DNA of 64,000 nucleotides from Plectrocnemia conspersa (Eukaryota; Arthropoda; Insecta; Trichoptera; Polycentropodidae). How positions within the stretch are numbered: the first letter of the stretch is position 1; each line of letters starts with the position of its first letter. Shown here piece after piece: positions 38,921 to 52,779 of this stretch. The DNA is taken from positions 744,001 through 808,000 of the forward strand of contig VTFK01000027.1 in assembly GCA_009617715.1 (NCBI GenBank), given 5' to 3'. The translations under genes were made by a program, and so were the position numbers. Below the pieces are notes generated by a model, which searched no databases, had not been told where the DNA came from, and saw only the letters and a program-made list of their open reading frames with translations.

Positions 38921-39699
38921 TTATAGGTTTAATGGTATATTTATATTATATTAGGAAAACAAGCATTAAACGTGTAATGTATTATTATTTATTGCAATTT
39001 AAATACTAAAATAATAGTTGTAGTATATTTATAAGATGTCGTAAAATATATTAATAATTTACATTAATTACTGTAAAATTATCAGTACGTTCATTAAACA
39101 ATTAAACGCAGCGATAATCAAATGACTTTGTTTAATAAACACATTTAATAAGTTTGCGGTGAGTAATTTTTATTAAACAAGAAATGTAAAGTATTTTTTT
39201 TATAAATTAATCTAATTACATTTCCATATAAAATATATCACGATAATTACAATATCGTTGAAATATCCTGTTTAAATTGTTAATTTTACTCTAATATTTA
39301 TTAAATTAAATTTTTTAAAGTATATTGTTACTTAATGAAATTACAATAAATTTAATATAATATTTGAGATGTTTTTATTTTTATATTTTAAGAAACCTTC
39401 AATTTTATTAAAATTAAATTACAAATTCGTCGTAAGAAAATATCACAAAAAATCCTGTTTTTTTATTTATTAATGTGGTTTTTCAAGGTTTATAGATAAG
39501 CGACATATCAAAGTATTCATAGTTAACATTTTTTGCGTTATGGTTTCGTGGTTAAAAAATATTTATAAGAATGTCAGACATTATAAACATTCGTCTTATT
39601 ATTTATAGATTTGCTTTAAATAATATTTGCTACTGAGATTTGAATTACATGGGAAATATAAATGCTTATTTTTAAAAAATAATTGCAATTTTTTCATTG

Positions 39700-40015
39700 C
39701 AATGCAATGAGTTACAACAGAGTAAACTACTATATAAGTAGTGAGACACAAGACTAAAATCAAAGTCTGTAAATCAGTGACATCAATTTAATTAGTTATG
39801 AGCTATTATTACAACTTAAAATTACTATGCATGACCTCGCTCAATTTTATTTTAATTATTAATTCGTCACATTAGAAAAATCTAGGCAAATCTAATCTGT
39901 AATGGTAGGTCAAAATAATAATTAAAAATGTCGATCTTCTAGACACGATAGAAATGTAAAAAAACACTATGGTCTATATGTAATTTGTGCCGGAGTTTTT
40001 AAGAATTAGTCAGCA
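39700..40015 (-). repeat. tRNA-like SINE, copy 3 (inverted)
   Basis: Reverse-complement blocks match the other copies: TTCTATCGTGTCTAGAAGATC near 39,940, ATTTACAGACTTTGATTTTAG near 39,765 and TGTGTCTCACTACTTATATAG near 39,745, and a CATTGCATTGCAATG end. The tRNA-like head near 40,010 is badly decayed. Confidence 0.58.
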
Positions 40016-40859
40016 GCTCACCCTGATAATATTAAATATTAATACCTTATTAACGAGTATTTTTTATATTATGTTAAGCTTTTTTGTTTATATTAATTTC
40101 AATAGTTTTATCGTGGTAGTCTTTAACTAATTTATTCATTATATCATGCATAGTTAATTTCATTAATTACTAGATATTTAATTGTCCAGTTAAATCATTG
40201 ATATAAAATAAAAACTACACGTAATAGACTTTGAAATCAAATAAAACAAATCAAATACATTGAAGTAAAAAATATATGTATAACTTGAAAAAAATATTTA
40301 CATTGTAGAAATTAATGTATTTTTTAGCAATCTTTATATCAATTTTTATTTTATTAATTTTAAAACAGTATGATTTTTCTAATAATTGGGAAAAAATAAT
40401 AAATATATCAAAATAACAAGACTATAGGGAAATATTACTGCTTTTACTATAAAAACTAACAAATTTAAATCAGTAGTTTTAGGTATTTGTATATATTATT
40501 TTAATAATTATATTTAAGTAAGTCAAGCAGGTATATTTTAATAAAAAGGCGGTTAAATGCACCGAACCACGAAATTAAAAGCTTGGTTAAAACATAATCT
40601 ATGACAATATCAAAAATTTATACTACAAAATAAAATATTAATTTTAATTTATTAATAAAATTGGTTTCAACTCAATAACAAACATTTTTAAAATATTTTT
40701 ATTATTACCTTTTATTATTGCAAAATAAATATTTATTTTTCTTTTACAAATCTGATCATCATGACAGATTTCCCTAATGTGTCATAATTGACGTAATACA
40801 AAATAGTTCAAACATACATACATACACACATACACAAACATAAAATATAAGTCAGTTTT

Positions 40860-41460
40860 TGAGGAATTTGTCTGAACTTTTACACACGACTTCACCTAGG
40901 ACAGTTCGTCTGAGGACCACTCAGAATTTTTTTCTAACACTACTGAAATATACACTTACACATCTACATCGGAGTTTAAAGCATTAGATCTACGAGAGTC
41001 ATATATATTGAACTCAATCCGATAGAAGGCTGAACATCCATTGGTACAATTTAACGTGCGGAATCCAGAGCGACCCACTTCGGAGACGCCTGCAGTCTAC
41101 GGATGCACCCACGGACAATACGTCTCAACCGTTGCGCAACAAAAAATCTTTGTCTTAAAAAGCACAATCGAGATTTCTATTGAAAAAGAGCAAAATTCCA
41201 GTGGTACTAGCATAATGACAGCGGCTACTTGAGTAACTTGATAAAATCTAAGAAGACCATTTTAGAATGCAAATGCTGTTTAAAAGTCGGTATAAATTAC
41301 ATAGATCTGAATTTTTAAATAAAAGTGTTTTGTCACCGATTTCGAGATGCATAAAATGCGAAAACCATGTCGCTGGTTCACTAACGCCTGTCGACAGTAA
41401 TTTTAAAAATATAATTTATAAATTATATTAAACAACATAGCAGATGCCGAAGGAACGGCA
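40860..41460. other. less AT-rich intronic island with a 63-codon frame
   Basis: The plus frame 41,041-41,232 reads MVQFNVRNPERPTSETPAVY and goes on with no recognised domain. Flanking sequence is equally balanced (ACTTCACCTAGGACAG near 40,890; GATGCCGAAGGAACGGC near 41,444). A (CATA)n/(CACA)n run precedes it at 40,812. It may be a decayed retroelement or noncoding element. Confidence 0.25.
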
Positions 41461-42059
41461 ATTAATCAAAAAAAATTATTTTATATCTTTTATACACATT
41501 TTTTATATAAAAAATAAACGGTTATTTAGGAGCTGTAATAATGATTAATAATATCATTTGATGATTGGCAATCTGTTGGTCACGTCAATAAAAGCAATGT
41601 CTGATTTAAATAGTTAATCATCTGGAAAAGTTCAAATCGCCAAGATACCATAAAACGCTGAGAGAATGAAATAACAAGCTGCATCATCAAATAAATATGA
41701 AAATACTTTTGCACGTCAAAATAGTTAAAGAAAAATAATGATTGAACATAGTTATTGTTCATAATTGAGATAGTTTTAATTTCAATTAAAGATGTACAGC
41801 CTAATAAATATTAATAAAATTAAAAGCACTCGGTTTGATAAATAAATAAACATCGTTAAAATTATTATTAATAAATAAATTTGCAATTTTTGAATAAAAC
41901 TATCAAAATATTTCTTATCTACTCAAAAAAATATATTATAGTTTGAGTTATGCCCTGCTTTGTAAAAATAAAAATATATAATACTGCTTGATAATAAATA
42001 AATATTTAGAGAAATAATTTAGGATAAATTGTAAAGCTAGGTATTTAATAATAAAAACG

Positions 42060-42660
42060 GAACAAAGCACATTATTTGTGATAAAAATTCGCCCCGACTT
42101 TAATATTCGTGATAAAAAATCAAAATATCCCTATATACCCTTCAAAAAAAGGCACGGAAAATATAACTACACACATGAAAGATAACAACTTCAACTCATT
42201 TTGCCGTGATGCTGTTTGGAATTACCAAACTTCTCTAATATCTGATTGCCTAACTTCGTTGTTATAAACCCACAATGCAGTTATTTTATGCGGGCTTATC
42301 GAACTTATAAGCAGAAAGGCTTGTTCCGAAACGAAATTATCACGCACATAAAAACAAAAATTCACTCCTAAAAGCCTTCATATCAAAACGTGTCTGCATT
42401 GACAAAATTAGCAGATCTTCAATGAAACATTTTCCGATTGAGTTATGCCCGTCGGACGAATATATCTTTTCATAGAATTTCGATTTTGGCTCCTCGTTGG
42501 AGCACCTGAGTGTAAAGGATAACCTAACGTACGATTAGGTTCAGTTTACACTTCATTAATTATTAACTTGGCTATAAAAAAAATTGTCCTTCACCTGCGC
42601 TCGCTTGTCGCGTTAATGAGTTATCAGCTCTAATTATTCCATCGAATTTGCTATATATAT
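42060..42660. other. less AT-rich intronic island
   Basis: It contains ATGCGGGCTTATCGAAC near 42,288, GCCCGTCGGACG near 42,447, TCCTCGTTGGAGCACC near 42,491 and CCTGCGCTCGCTTGTCGCG near 42,594. It has stops in all frames and no repeat partner in the window. It is a candidate single-copy regulatory sequence. Confidence 0.3.
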
Positions 42661-45141
42661 AAACCATGGTAAAATGTTTATGAGCATATCCAAAACTATT
42701 TTAATATGTAGATTAAAGGGGATATTTGTATTATTAATATATAAGGATCTGGTAACTTGTTTATTACAAAATATATTTATTATAACTTTTTCTATAACAA
42801 CTTAAAGGATATTAAGATCGATCTATCAAACATCAACTTGAAGTTAGGGGAAATATTATTTTTGTGTATTTTTAGGTATATGTATCCAGTGTTTATTTTT
42901 CTTTTGGTATAGAAAACGTAATCAATGCGTAAACACGATAATATAACCAATACATTTAGGTTTCTCAGAATTGCTACTTTAGTAAATAAAAATTGAATAA
43001 CCTATCAAGCAAAAATATCATCGTCAATAAATATAAATACACATCTTATTAAATTCGATTCGTGCGGATGGTTATATTAAAGCAATTAACAAAAGTATTT
43101 TTGTAAGCATTGTACAAAATGGTCCATTAGGCTGTGTGGCGTATTTAATCTACTTCAAATAACAAGAAATAAAATTCCACAAAGCTGGATCAATGCGTGA
43201 TCAAAGGGTTTTGTATTATTCTGTTAATATAAATCATTTCAACTGAATTAATAAAGTTATACATTCGAATATATTATTTTATGCAAAGCTTGTTAATTGT
43301 CCAATACGTATTGTAATATAATACAAAATGAAACACGAGTCCTTATTAATGTGTATTTAATTCGAGACATGATATGCAATAAATTTATTTCAATTAAATA
43401 AATCATTGAAAGCAATTTATTAATGGTAATGAACATATTTGCTTTATAAGCCAAATTAACTTTCTAAATCATGTAATAATAAATCCATTCAATATAAAAA
43501 GGTTAAATAACTTTGTATATAGCATTTTTTTTATTTTCATTTAAGTGTAAATAAATTAGCTTTTATTATATTCAACACAAATTAAATAATATGTTAACAC
43601 AAAAACATATATAATATTTCATAAGTTAATGTCATAGCAAAACAATTTATAATTAAAATAAAATTTTAAAAACCAGACTTAAATATATTAAAATTTAACA
43701 CGCAATTAAAAAAATCTATAACTCATTAACTAGTTTTTATTTAATTAATTAAAAATTAAAATAAGACATATTTTTAAATTACAAAAATATATTTTTGATC
43801 GTGAAAAACTCACAAGAAAATCAATTAAATTATGTATTGAAATTAATAGCAAATGAGATTTGACTGAACCCCGAAGTGAATAATAATTACGAACTCTTTT
43901 TCTCACGCAATAATGGCAGCAAAAACCAAATAAAATATTTCCTCTTGCAAATAATAATTAAAGAATGTTGGTTTTTATTTTTTAATTAAAAATTTAATAT
44001 TGTGCAGTAATTCTGACAATGTAGCTTGATCTCGATTTGTTTTATTAAATAATGGCGGGGGAGATTAGACCACACACAAAGAGAAACATTTTCGCTTGCA
44101 CTGCATTTTTGAGGTACTTGACTAAATATATTCAAGGGGTTCAGTTATGTTGTTAGAAATAAAAAAGTGTTCCGTGACCAAATTTAATTGGGAAACGCTA
44201 CTTTAGGGCGTACTGGAGAAGAAATATCGAGCACAATATTTTGAAGGTAGTAACGCACGCGATAGGGTAAAGAAGGGGAAGGTGTAAATTCTGAATTCCA
44301 TGTCAGAAGCTAAACTTTAATATAACAAAGAAAAAAATCGGTTAATTAATTACAAGGAATAAGTATTCGTTGAATGGACTAGACTCTTTAACGAACTTAA
44401 TAATTCATTCGAATAACAACAATAAGCAAATCACAGAAACTGTAGCCTATGATCCAGTGATACGTATTATGGACCAATAAAAAAATATATACTCAACTCT
44501 TTAAAATAAACACATTACATTGCGCACAAAAGATGTTCTGTGCGAATGTCTTGAGCCACGTGATTCTTAAACGTTATTTTCACGGATAAAATAAGCTGAA
44601 ACGTATGCTACAAAAAGAATGTATAATGCTTGGTTACAGACTAACGGTTTTTATTGGATTTACGAATAAAAAAAATAAAAAAATTTAAAAAAAAATTAGG
44701 ATTGGTTGCCAGAAGATTGTAAGCAGTAAACAATTAAATTTGATAGTGGGCTCAATTATAGTTTAGATTTATTAATCGGCATTTAACTTAAATGAAATGT
44801 ATTTAATTTATTTTAAATATTACATAAACCAATCTAAAAAAAAATTAGGACGATAATTTATGTTCTAAACAATATAAAGCCCTGTTCTGTATGTGTCATT
44901 AAAATAAATTCAGCTAGATACCAAACGAAAAAAATATATTGCTCATCATAAAGCGTGAGCTCTGTAAAATTAAGACAAACGTCGCCAAAGAGAATAATGT
45001 TATAAATACACGGTACAAACTATTGATAGAAAAAATTCTAAAAATACGATTGCTACATATCCAAAAACTATTTATAAATGAGTTTCAAGTAATACGTGCA
45101 ATGTGGACATTGCGATTTTAAAGTTTATTTTCAAAATACAT

Positions 45142-45189
45142 AAATGCGTTTGTTGAATTTTAAAGTATATGGAAAGTTTAACAAACGCA
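45142..45189. repeat. short inverted repeat
   Basis: The arms ATGCGTTTGTT and AACAAACGCAT are perfect over 11 bp around a loop of about 25 nt. It lies 100 bp before the pogo-like relic, with no evident link to it. Confidence 0.5.
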
Positions 45190-45293
45190 TATAGGATTTA
45201 CACAGCAAATACGTGTTAACTACGCTTTTCATTTTAAGCAGAACATTATTTACAGTAAAAATGTGTTGAAATTCCTATTGTAGTTAACATATA

Positions 45294-46135
45294 CAGTGAG
45301 CCGGATTATCCGTGCTTGAAAAAAACTCAATTTTTTTTAATTAATTACACTTTTTAATGTAATTATGTATGCACGTCTATTGTGACATGAAACAAACGGT
45401 GTGGTAAGGTAAGAGGACTCAAAACATATGTTGATTAATATAACCAAAAAATATTGTGAATGAATAGAAAAATTTTCAAAAATTGGTTCAAACAAAATGG
45501 GTTCATAAAGTGAGAGATTTTGTAAAAAGTACAGATTTGTCACAGAAATCAGTTTGTTAATAGATATTGCTGCTTCTCATCTGAATGACAGCATATTAAA
45601 AACGAGCAAGGGTCTTATGATTGCAAAATTTGTAGTGTCTATTGTTACAAGTTTAATTCAACTCATGGACCAACGTGTTAAATTATTAATTAAATGACTT
45701 TATCATGCGGGTCTTATTAATACTGAGAAAAATGATAGGTTATTAAAATTCTAAAAAATAATGACAAAATTGGATGCAATACATGGAATACACAATTTTG
45801 ATCAAAAGTAGAGCCAGTAACACTGTCTAATGTGAAAATATGTGTCTAAAGAGACTGCGGAGATTATATATGCAGATTATTGTAGAATTCAAAATGTGTT
45901 GAAAATGTCGATCGGGAAAACTTCAAAGAGTGGTTTTCTCGCGGTTTAAATGTACTGGGTTTTCAATGTTTTTTGATTTAAATATCATTTGTATTGTCAC
46001 TTATACAGAAGAGAAAAGAAGTGATACTAACAATTAAGCTATAATGATCAAAGGAATATAACCATATAAAGAGATTCTCAAAAGAAAACAAGAATCACAT
46101 ATTTTCTTTAACACCAGTAATACTATATTTTTTTA
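45294..46135 (+). pseudogene. pogo/Jerky-like DNA transposon relic
   Basis: Preceded by TA, the sequence begins CAGTGAGCCGGATTATCCG, resembling pogo-superfamily termini. Broken frames then read LLLLIDIAASHLNDSILKTS-like sequence and FVVSIVTSLIQLMDQRV. The latter matches the FLPPNVTSLIQPMDQGV hallmark that precedes the last catalytic acidic residue of pogo/Tigger/Jerky transposases. ENFKEWFSRGLN lies further on. The 5' half of the transposase is missing and no matching right terminus was found. Confidence 0.65.
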
Positions 46136-47329
46136 ATTACAAGTCAATCAAAATATAGCTATAAAAATATAATATAATACACATTTTCATACTAAGCCTT
46201 CAAACAGCAGTAATTAGAAAACGCTGTCATTTTCAGACCAGAAAACATAATAAAAATATTTTTCAAGACCAAACTAACCCACTAATCTCGTAGTTAGGCG
46301 ACTACAATATAAACAACCTTAAAAGCAGTGTCTGCCAAACTGTGTGCCTCAGAGAAATTCCAGGTGTGCTAATATGAACAATATCATGTCGTAAATAATT
46401 GTATTAAAAAAAAATAAAGAATAGAAAGTACACCTAAATAAAAATTCCACATCATCAAAGCAAAAATATGACGAAAAAATCTATGAATATGGTTTTATAT
46501 TAACATACAAAAAGATAACTCAGTTACTTTTTGTATCACTCAAATAAAGCGATGGTTCCCAGTAAACTTCAACGTAATTTAATAACAAATCATCTGCAAC
46601 ATAAAGACAAACCAAAAGAATACTTTGAGATGTTAAATTATAATTTAAAAATTTAATCAAAAAGACTGAAAAGAAATTTCACATGACTTCCGAGAAAGCT
46701 TAAATCGCTAGTTAAATGATTGCCCAGCTTTTGACAAAGTATAAAAAAATACATTCCCATGCCAAAAATATTATTTTACTAGCATTAAAGATGCGTAAAA
46801 TATATTAACATATCCGACTGTTTATTGAACATGTCATGCCTATATTATTTTTTTATCCCTACAAGCTACCAGATTACAGTTTAAATATCTTCAAACTACG
46901 CATATGTCAGTATAAATGTTTTTGCCTTGAAGTCTTTAATTATAAACCGTATTATTTTTAATCAACAACGATATTTTATTTAAAATTAAAATAATTCTGC
47001 ATAAATAAAAACCCATAGCTATGGATTGACATATCAATTAAACTACTTTCGCAAAAAATAATACTTTTTGCTAAGCACTGATTTTATTTATTTAAACGCA
47101 CTATTTTCATTGTTTTTCACCGTATTAAATTAAGCTCGAATGCTCTTCTATTTATTAAATTCATATGGTACTTTACATATTGATTTTAAAGCATTAAGCA
47201 TTAATCCTATAAACCTTATTTATACATTCACGCACCAATTCATAAGGTTCGTTTCGAAAATCGCGCACTCGAGCGATATCAAATATTTGCAAACGCGATG
47301 TATTAAATTTTCACGCATATCACACCTCG

Positions 47330-47605
47330 AGATCAAGCCTTAACCGAGCCGCTAACAATAAATCGCAAAACGTAATCGCAATGAGTTGGTGATAAGGCTT
47401 TGTTTTGGGGCAGCGATCGCTCGCCACGACCACCTGTGGCACGCTGCGCGGGCAAACTGAAGTGACTAGACCTAGGTGGCGGTCACCGGAAGTCTGGCAC
47501 GTGTGCTGATAAAGTGCCACATTATGTCGACAGTACTGTGGTATAGTGCTATACTCATGCATGCTGAGCAATCTCGGTGCGTATTAATCCAGATAGAGTA
47601 TAAAT
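47330..47605. other. isolated GC-rich block in the long-isoform intron
   Basis: It contains GCAGCGATCGCTCGCCACG, ACGCTGCGCGGGCAAAC and CTAGGTGGCGGTCACCGGAA within about 120 bp. An 83-codon minus ORF crosses it but has no recognised domain and no splice structure. It could be an enhancer or promoter, or an inserted repeat; no second copy is in the window. Confidence 0.35.
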
Positions 47606-48095
47606 GGCTTTAAGCTATGTTCCAACCATACTGATAATATATATTTTTTTAATATAATCGAGATATTTTGACAGTTGGAAAATATGGTAACAATGTTGTT
47701 GACAGCACAGTAGCTTTTGCTAAAGATGAGTTTATCATGTCACAGTGATTAAGGCCTTCAAAAGATCAGAACATTAGCTTCAAGAAGCAGTCAATCCAAT
47801 AATTTATACGCAGGGCCACCGAGAGCGAATCTAAGCCATAGGAAAACTATAATTCCGGGCCTCATGACAGAAACAGCATTTTATATATGTTTTAACATAA
47901 TAATATATTTACAAAATAAATAATAATAAAAACGATTTAGCACTTTATATGCTACAAATAAATATAAAAACTAGTTACCGTTGCGACATATTTTAATTTG
48001 GCGGTAAAAATTAATAAACACACAATAATAACTTGATAATTAGTCGTGTTTTTTTATTGCTGCTTAGTGTTGCCATATAGTGAATTAACAATCTA

Positions 48096-48150
48096 GGTTA
48101 AAAACAATAAAATCGTACCATCGCAGCGAAAACGCTCGATTATCAATTAT
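48096..48150. repeat. extra half-copy of the fold-back element arm
   Basis: AACAATAAAATCGTACCATC followed by GCAGCGAAAACGCTCG repeats the inner arm sequence of the adjacent fold-back element (AGCAATAAAATCGTGCCGTC, then GTGGGAACGCTCG). It suggests a rearranged or nested earlier copy. Confidence 0.55.
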
Positions 48151-48182
48151 TTTTATAACAATATTAAAAGTGAGAATCGAAT

Positions 48183-48425
48183 AAAGTACAACTAAACCAA
48201 ATTTTGCCCAATAGAAGAGCGCAAAAAACAATTATCCCTTCTCAGAAGTCAAAAATCCACGTCAAAAGCAATAAAATCGTGCCGTCGCCGTCGCAGTGGG
48301 AACGCTCGTTACCGAGCGTTCCCCGACACGATTTTATTGCTTTTGACGTGAATTTTTGCCTTCTGAGAAGTGATAATTGTTTTTGCGCTCTCCTATTGAC
48401 CAAAATTCGGTTTAAATATACTTTA
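48183..48425. mobile_element. fold-back (snap-back) MITE, about 243 bp
   Basis: Left arm 48,183-48,308 and right arm 48,313-48,425 are inverted copies around the four-base loop TTAC, with stem tip AACGCTCG / CGAGCGTT. Shared words include GAGCGCAAAAAACAATTATC, CTTCTCAGAAG and CACGTCAAAAGCAATAAAATC. The left arm has about 13 extra bases of CGTCGCCGTCGC-type sequence near the tip. ORFs on both strands across it are consequences of the palindrome. Confidence 0.8.
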
Positions 48426-48493
48426 ATCAGCCCTCTTATATTGAAGTCCAATACTAAACAATAAAAATAAGGTTCATATTTTTAAAAACAAAA

Positions 48494-48790
48494 TTCAGAC
48501 CATCGTAATCTAATAGGTTACCCCAAAGAGTCACGATGGTCAAAAACAATTCATTGTATTATTTCAATACACAAAAATATATAATTTAAATGATACATAG
48601 AAGCCTACAAAAATAATATTATTATATGACACAAACCGGACCAGCTCCTAATAGCTGACATTAAACAGATCAATGTGCAATTCCAGCGTATTAAGTAATC
48701 GGAAAGTGCGAACGTCTTAGCCACAACGGCCATCAAAAGAGGACGCGATCGTGATTCTCAAAGACGTTTTAGAACCCAAAATTGAATAGT
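48494..48790. repeat. dispersed repeat with 44-nt stem-loop, copy 2
   Basis: The hairpin at 48498-48541 has arms GACCATCGT and ACGATGGTC and shares ACCCCAA in its loop with copy 1 at 2,720. The second block from 48,653 starts GCTGACATTAAACAGATCAA, followed by ATCAAAAGAGGACGCGATCG and AACCCAAAATTGAATAG. It lies 70 bp after the fold-back MITE. Confidence 0.62.
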
Positions 48791-51700
48791 TGTATTTTTT
48801 GACAGCATCCTTCAGTAGTTTAAAGAAGCTCTGGGATATAATAAATATGGATTAAGATCCAAGTATCACCATATCTGGGAGTAATATACCCATCGATTCG
48901 CAGGTATCATTGCGAGACGAAGCGACTAACAATAATAGTTCATAATCATGTAAAACTATTATTTTAGTATTAATTTTAAGTCAAATTAGTAAGCACAAGC
49001 ATCACACGTATACACAAAAATAATGATGAAAAAAAGTAAAAATTAATGAAACATAATAAATAAATATGTTCAGAAGTAATTCTTGCTTTTTTATTAAAAA
49101 AAATATTTTCGCATATTTTTATAGAAAACTTGATTATTAATAATGATTCTATTAAGCAAAGCAAAACATATTTTGCGGTGACTTTGTAAGATCTTAAAAA
49201 CACCGCAGGATCTTTTTGCCTGCAAACTTTGAAAACTTATACCTTAAAGCCGAAATTAAGTATAGCTTTTAAAGTATACATTTCTATTTGTATTATTGTT
49301 TGTTAATTCCTTTGAATTCATTCGTGGGTTGAAATGTCGCAATGCATAGTGCATTAGGTTTAATTTACATTTTTCAAGGTTTTTAAAGTTGAATATTTTT
49401 TGTACTTTTAGCGTATTAGTATAAAATACAGAGCTGTACAATTTAAAAAATCAGCAGAAATATATCAATAGTTTATTAATAAATTAATGATTCCAGAATA
49501 TCCTTTTTTTCGTTAGGTCATAAATAAATATTAAAAACTATATAACTCTTTTGCATGAATAATTTTTAAAGATATATAATATATTTTAATATATAATAAC
49601 AATGGTTAAAACAACTTTTTAAACTTAAAATAACGGCATTTTTAATATTTTATTTTTTCATTAACCATTTATCCAAACATATAATAACTAACGGTAATCA
49701 TTATTTTAAGCAGTCTCAGACTACACCAAAAGTACTAGTAAATTCTCCTCTGACTCGGACCAATTAGCTAACAGACTCAAAAATACAATATTCAACTAAT
49801 ATAGTTCATATAAGATTAAACCTATATTTTTAAGTGTATATATAAATTGTATGGATGGACTTGAATCGTTTAGCGTTTTGTATTTTAGAACACTAGAAAA
49901 ACCCTAAGAACTATTTTTTAAAAGGCAACATTTTTTAGAGGCATATTACGTTATATTTATTAAAAATTAAAATTGGATTTAAAAGCATAGGAATTAATAA
50001 TATAGTTTGATTTTGTATGCTATATAGTATAATACAATATACAATAAATAATATTAATTTACATTACGATTTAATATGTATTAAGAAAAATGCGAAAATA
50101 TTTCCAAATATTTGTATCTGAAGATAAATGGATATTTGCATCTGAAGAAATATTCAGGTTAGTATATCTTAAAATCACTTGGTATATGTAATAAAAAAAC
50201 AAATATACAAACTTCTTAAATGCATCACGCATTTTATGTTTTGCACACTGTTTCAATTTATCTAACTTAAAATAATTCTTAAAATATCCTTGAGCAAAAG
50301 ACATCCAACTGAAATATTCTACTTATTATAAAATATATCGAAGTCGGAGCATAGATAGAAAGAGGGTTGAAAAAAATTATAAAAGAATGTCGATTTGCAA
50401 TTAAAAATGTAATTAAAATAGATTTTTTTTATTTCTAGTTTTATAATAATTTTATTACAATTAAACGGAAATTAAAATTAAATAGTCGTATTATAAGTAT
50501 ATAACTTATTAACATATCTATTTTACTGCAACTTGTTAATTTACTTATTAAAAGTAATATTTAGATGAATGTAACAACATACATATAATATTCACGATGT
50601 TAGACGGCTGCGAAAATTCGGTATTCGAAAACTTGATATCTCTCGGGAATAAAGCGGAGACCTTATAAATTTGGATATAACGGCTAATAATAATATATTA
50701 CAAATTTGATCCATGCCATCGAGTGTTTTATCAAAATTATGGGTTCAAATTTACAACATTTTAGGGATATGACTATTAAAAAACTGCTGGCTCTATTTCA
50801 AAGGTGCAAACATGAAACTATATATTTTTAAAATAAAAATGATCTATAAGAACCTATATATATTTTAGTGTATAATTCATTATATAAGTGTATATATAAA
50901 TGTATATGTATGTATATGATATTTAAGATTTTTTTTAATAATTCAAAATAAATTTGTTAAAATATATTTATTTTATTTTGATAATTAAAAAAATAATTCT
51001 AACCTTTTATTATTACTATATGAGAAATAAAAAATTCAATTCTAATTCCTATTTTAAATATTCATGATCCTTAAATATTTTTGTGAAAGGATTTTAATAA
51101 CGTTTGCTTTTTTAAATTATACTACAATTTAGTAAAAGTATTACGAATCAATATTTCGTTAGTAGTATAATTGTTTGACATAAATGCTTATTATTATTTT
51201 TTTTGTATTTACGCCTACATTCTTTATTCACAATTAGATCTTACTTAAATAAGAGTATAATGTGAATTAGCAAGTACCTTTTTGCTATATTATTTAAGTA
51301 TATACTTGATAAAATACAAAATATTTAGTAGCACAAATGCTTAGCAAAAAATATTTTTTCAATTAAAAATACATCCTTATAATTTTATATGTATTTAGAA
51401 TTCTACAAAAAAAAACGTTTTCCAGACTTTCACTATTTTTTTAAAAATACTTTTATATTGAACTTTAATGTTTTTTACTACTTTTTAATTGTGAAAAATA
51501 AACCTATGATCCTTCACGAGTTATAAAAAATATAAACGTACACTCAATTCAAAGCAAATTAAATAATCGCGTGTGATAACCATCTTTGCCGCTTTCATAA
51601 AAATATACATATTATTATGGTTCCTATTATGACATATGATATATAAAGCGTATATTTTTATCGTCCCTTTTATGTTTCGTTCCACACGTTTTTGCATAAA

Positions 51701-52175
51701 TAAAACGTTTTTTTTTTTTAATAAAATAACATAACATTTCAAAGTATCGAAACCATAAACAGATCGTTCGGTTTTTCTAAATACTGTATGATTTTTGTCA
51801 AGTGCGTGATTCATCAACGAGCAGTGTTGAGCACTGTGTAAAAATTTTACTTATGCGGGTTAAATTAATTGCTTACATTTTAAAACCTTGTAACAGCTAA
51901 AAGTCAAACACCTTGTAATTGGGCCAATGTCGAGCGAATGGTTGAGGTGAGATAATACTATATGCAAAATAATCAGCATGAACGCTTATCAAGTTGAAAA
52001 TATGGCACATTAATTAGACTCAATTATTATGGGGAGATTATATGGCAATTAGAATTCACGTGAATTTTTTTTGCATATAAAATATAAATTGAAGTACGTT
52101 TATAATTTATACTATATAAACACAAAATTAAAGAACGACAAAAAATTTACAATAACAATCCTTTGATTATTAATA

Positions 52176-52195
52176 AATATATATATATATATATA
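52176..52195. repeat. (AT)n microsatellite
   Basis: A pure AT dinucleotide run of about ten units in otherwise AT-rich intron. The neighbourhood from 52,200 to 52,620 is intron with nothing else recognised. Confidence 0.7.
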
Positions 52196-52779
52196 AGAGC
52201 TTTTTAATAAAATATTAATAATATTGCCATATGATTTGCAGACGTCAGAAACAATATCTTATATTGACTGCGTGACAGTGATAATGGTGATAAAACAGTT
52301 AATTGTTTACAGTTTATTTTGTATACAAATTAAACATGAAATGCCCTTCAATTATTTTTTTTATTAAACCATGAAAAATGCGTGCAAGTGCGATTGCACG
52401 TATCCATATTTTCATTGTTTATCATATTGTTAAAGTTCTAGGTTAAAATTGACTGAGGTCAGTTAAACTAACTTCCTATGATGCCGGTTTGACATTCGAC
52501 TCTCACGCGTTGTTAACATTGATGAGTTCATGAACAAATCGGTTCATCAATAAGGTCACTTTAGTTCTGTTTTTTTTTTTTAAATACATAAACACGTAAT
52601 TTCGTCACGTTGAACTCAATTAAACTTTGGCTTTATCTTTGTAACAATTTGAAACCGGCCAACCTTCGCACGGTTAGTAACGTTTTTATCGCGATATTTA
52701 TTTCCAGTCGGTCCTGTTTGAACGCGTTCCACTTTTTAGTGAAAATTTCGAAATGTGTAATAATAAAAAAGTAACTCAC

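Larger units (their letters stand above)
36421..52779 (-). other. unc-13 long-isoform intron between calmodulin exon and short-isoform promoter
   Basis: No minus-strand exon with matching phase was found between the calmodulin exon and the short-isoform first exon. The stretch carries the mariner, SINE, pogo, fold-back and stem-loop repeats listed separately. AT-rich stretches 36,430-37,130, 40,020-40,850, 41,470-42,050, 42,670-45,140, 46,140-47,320 and 48,800-52,200 hold nothing else that I can support. Confidence 0.6.
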
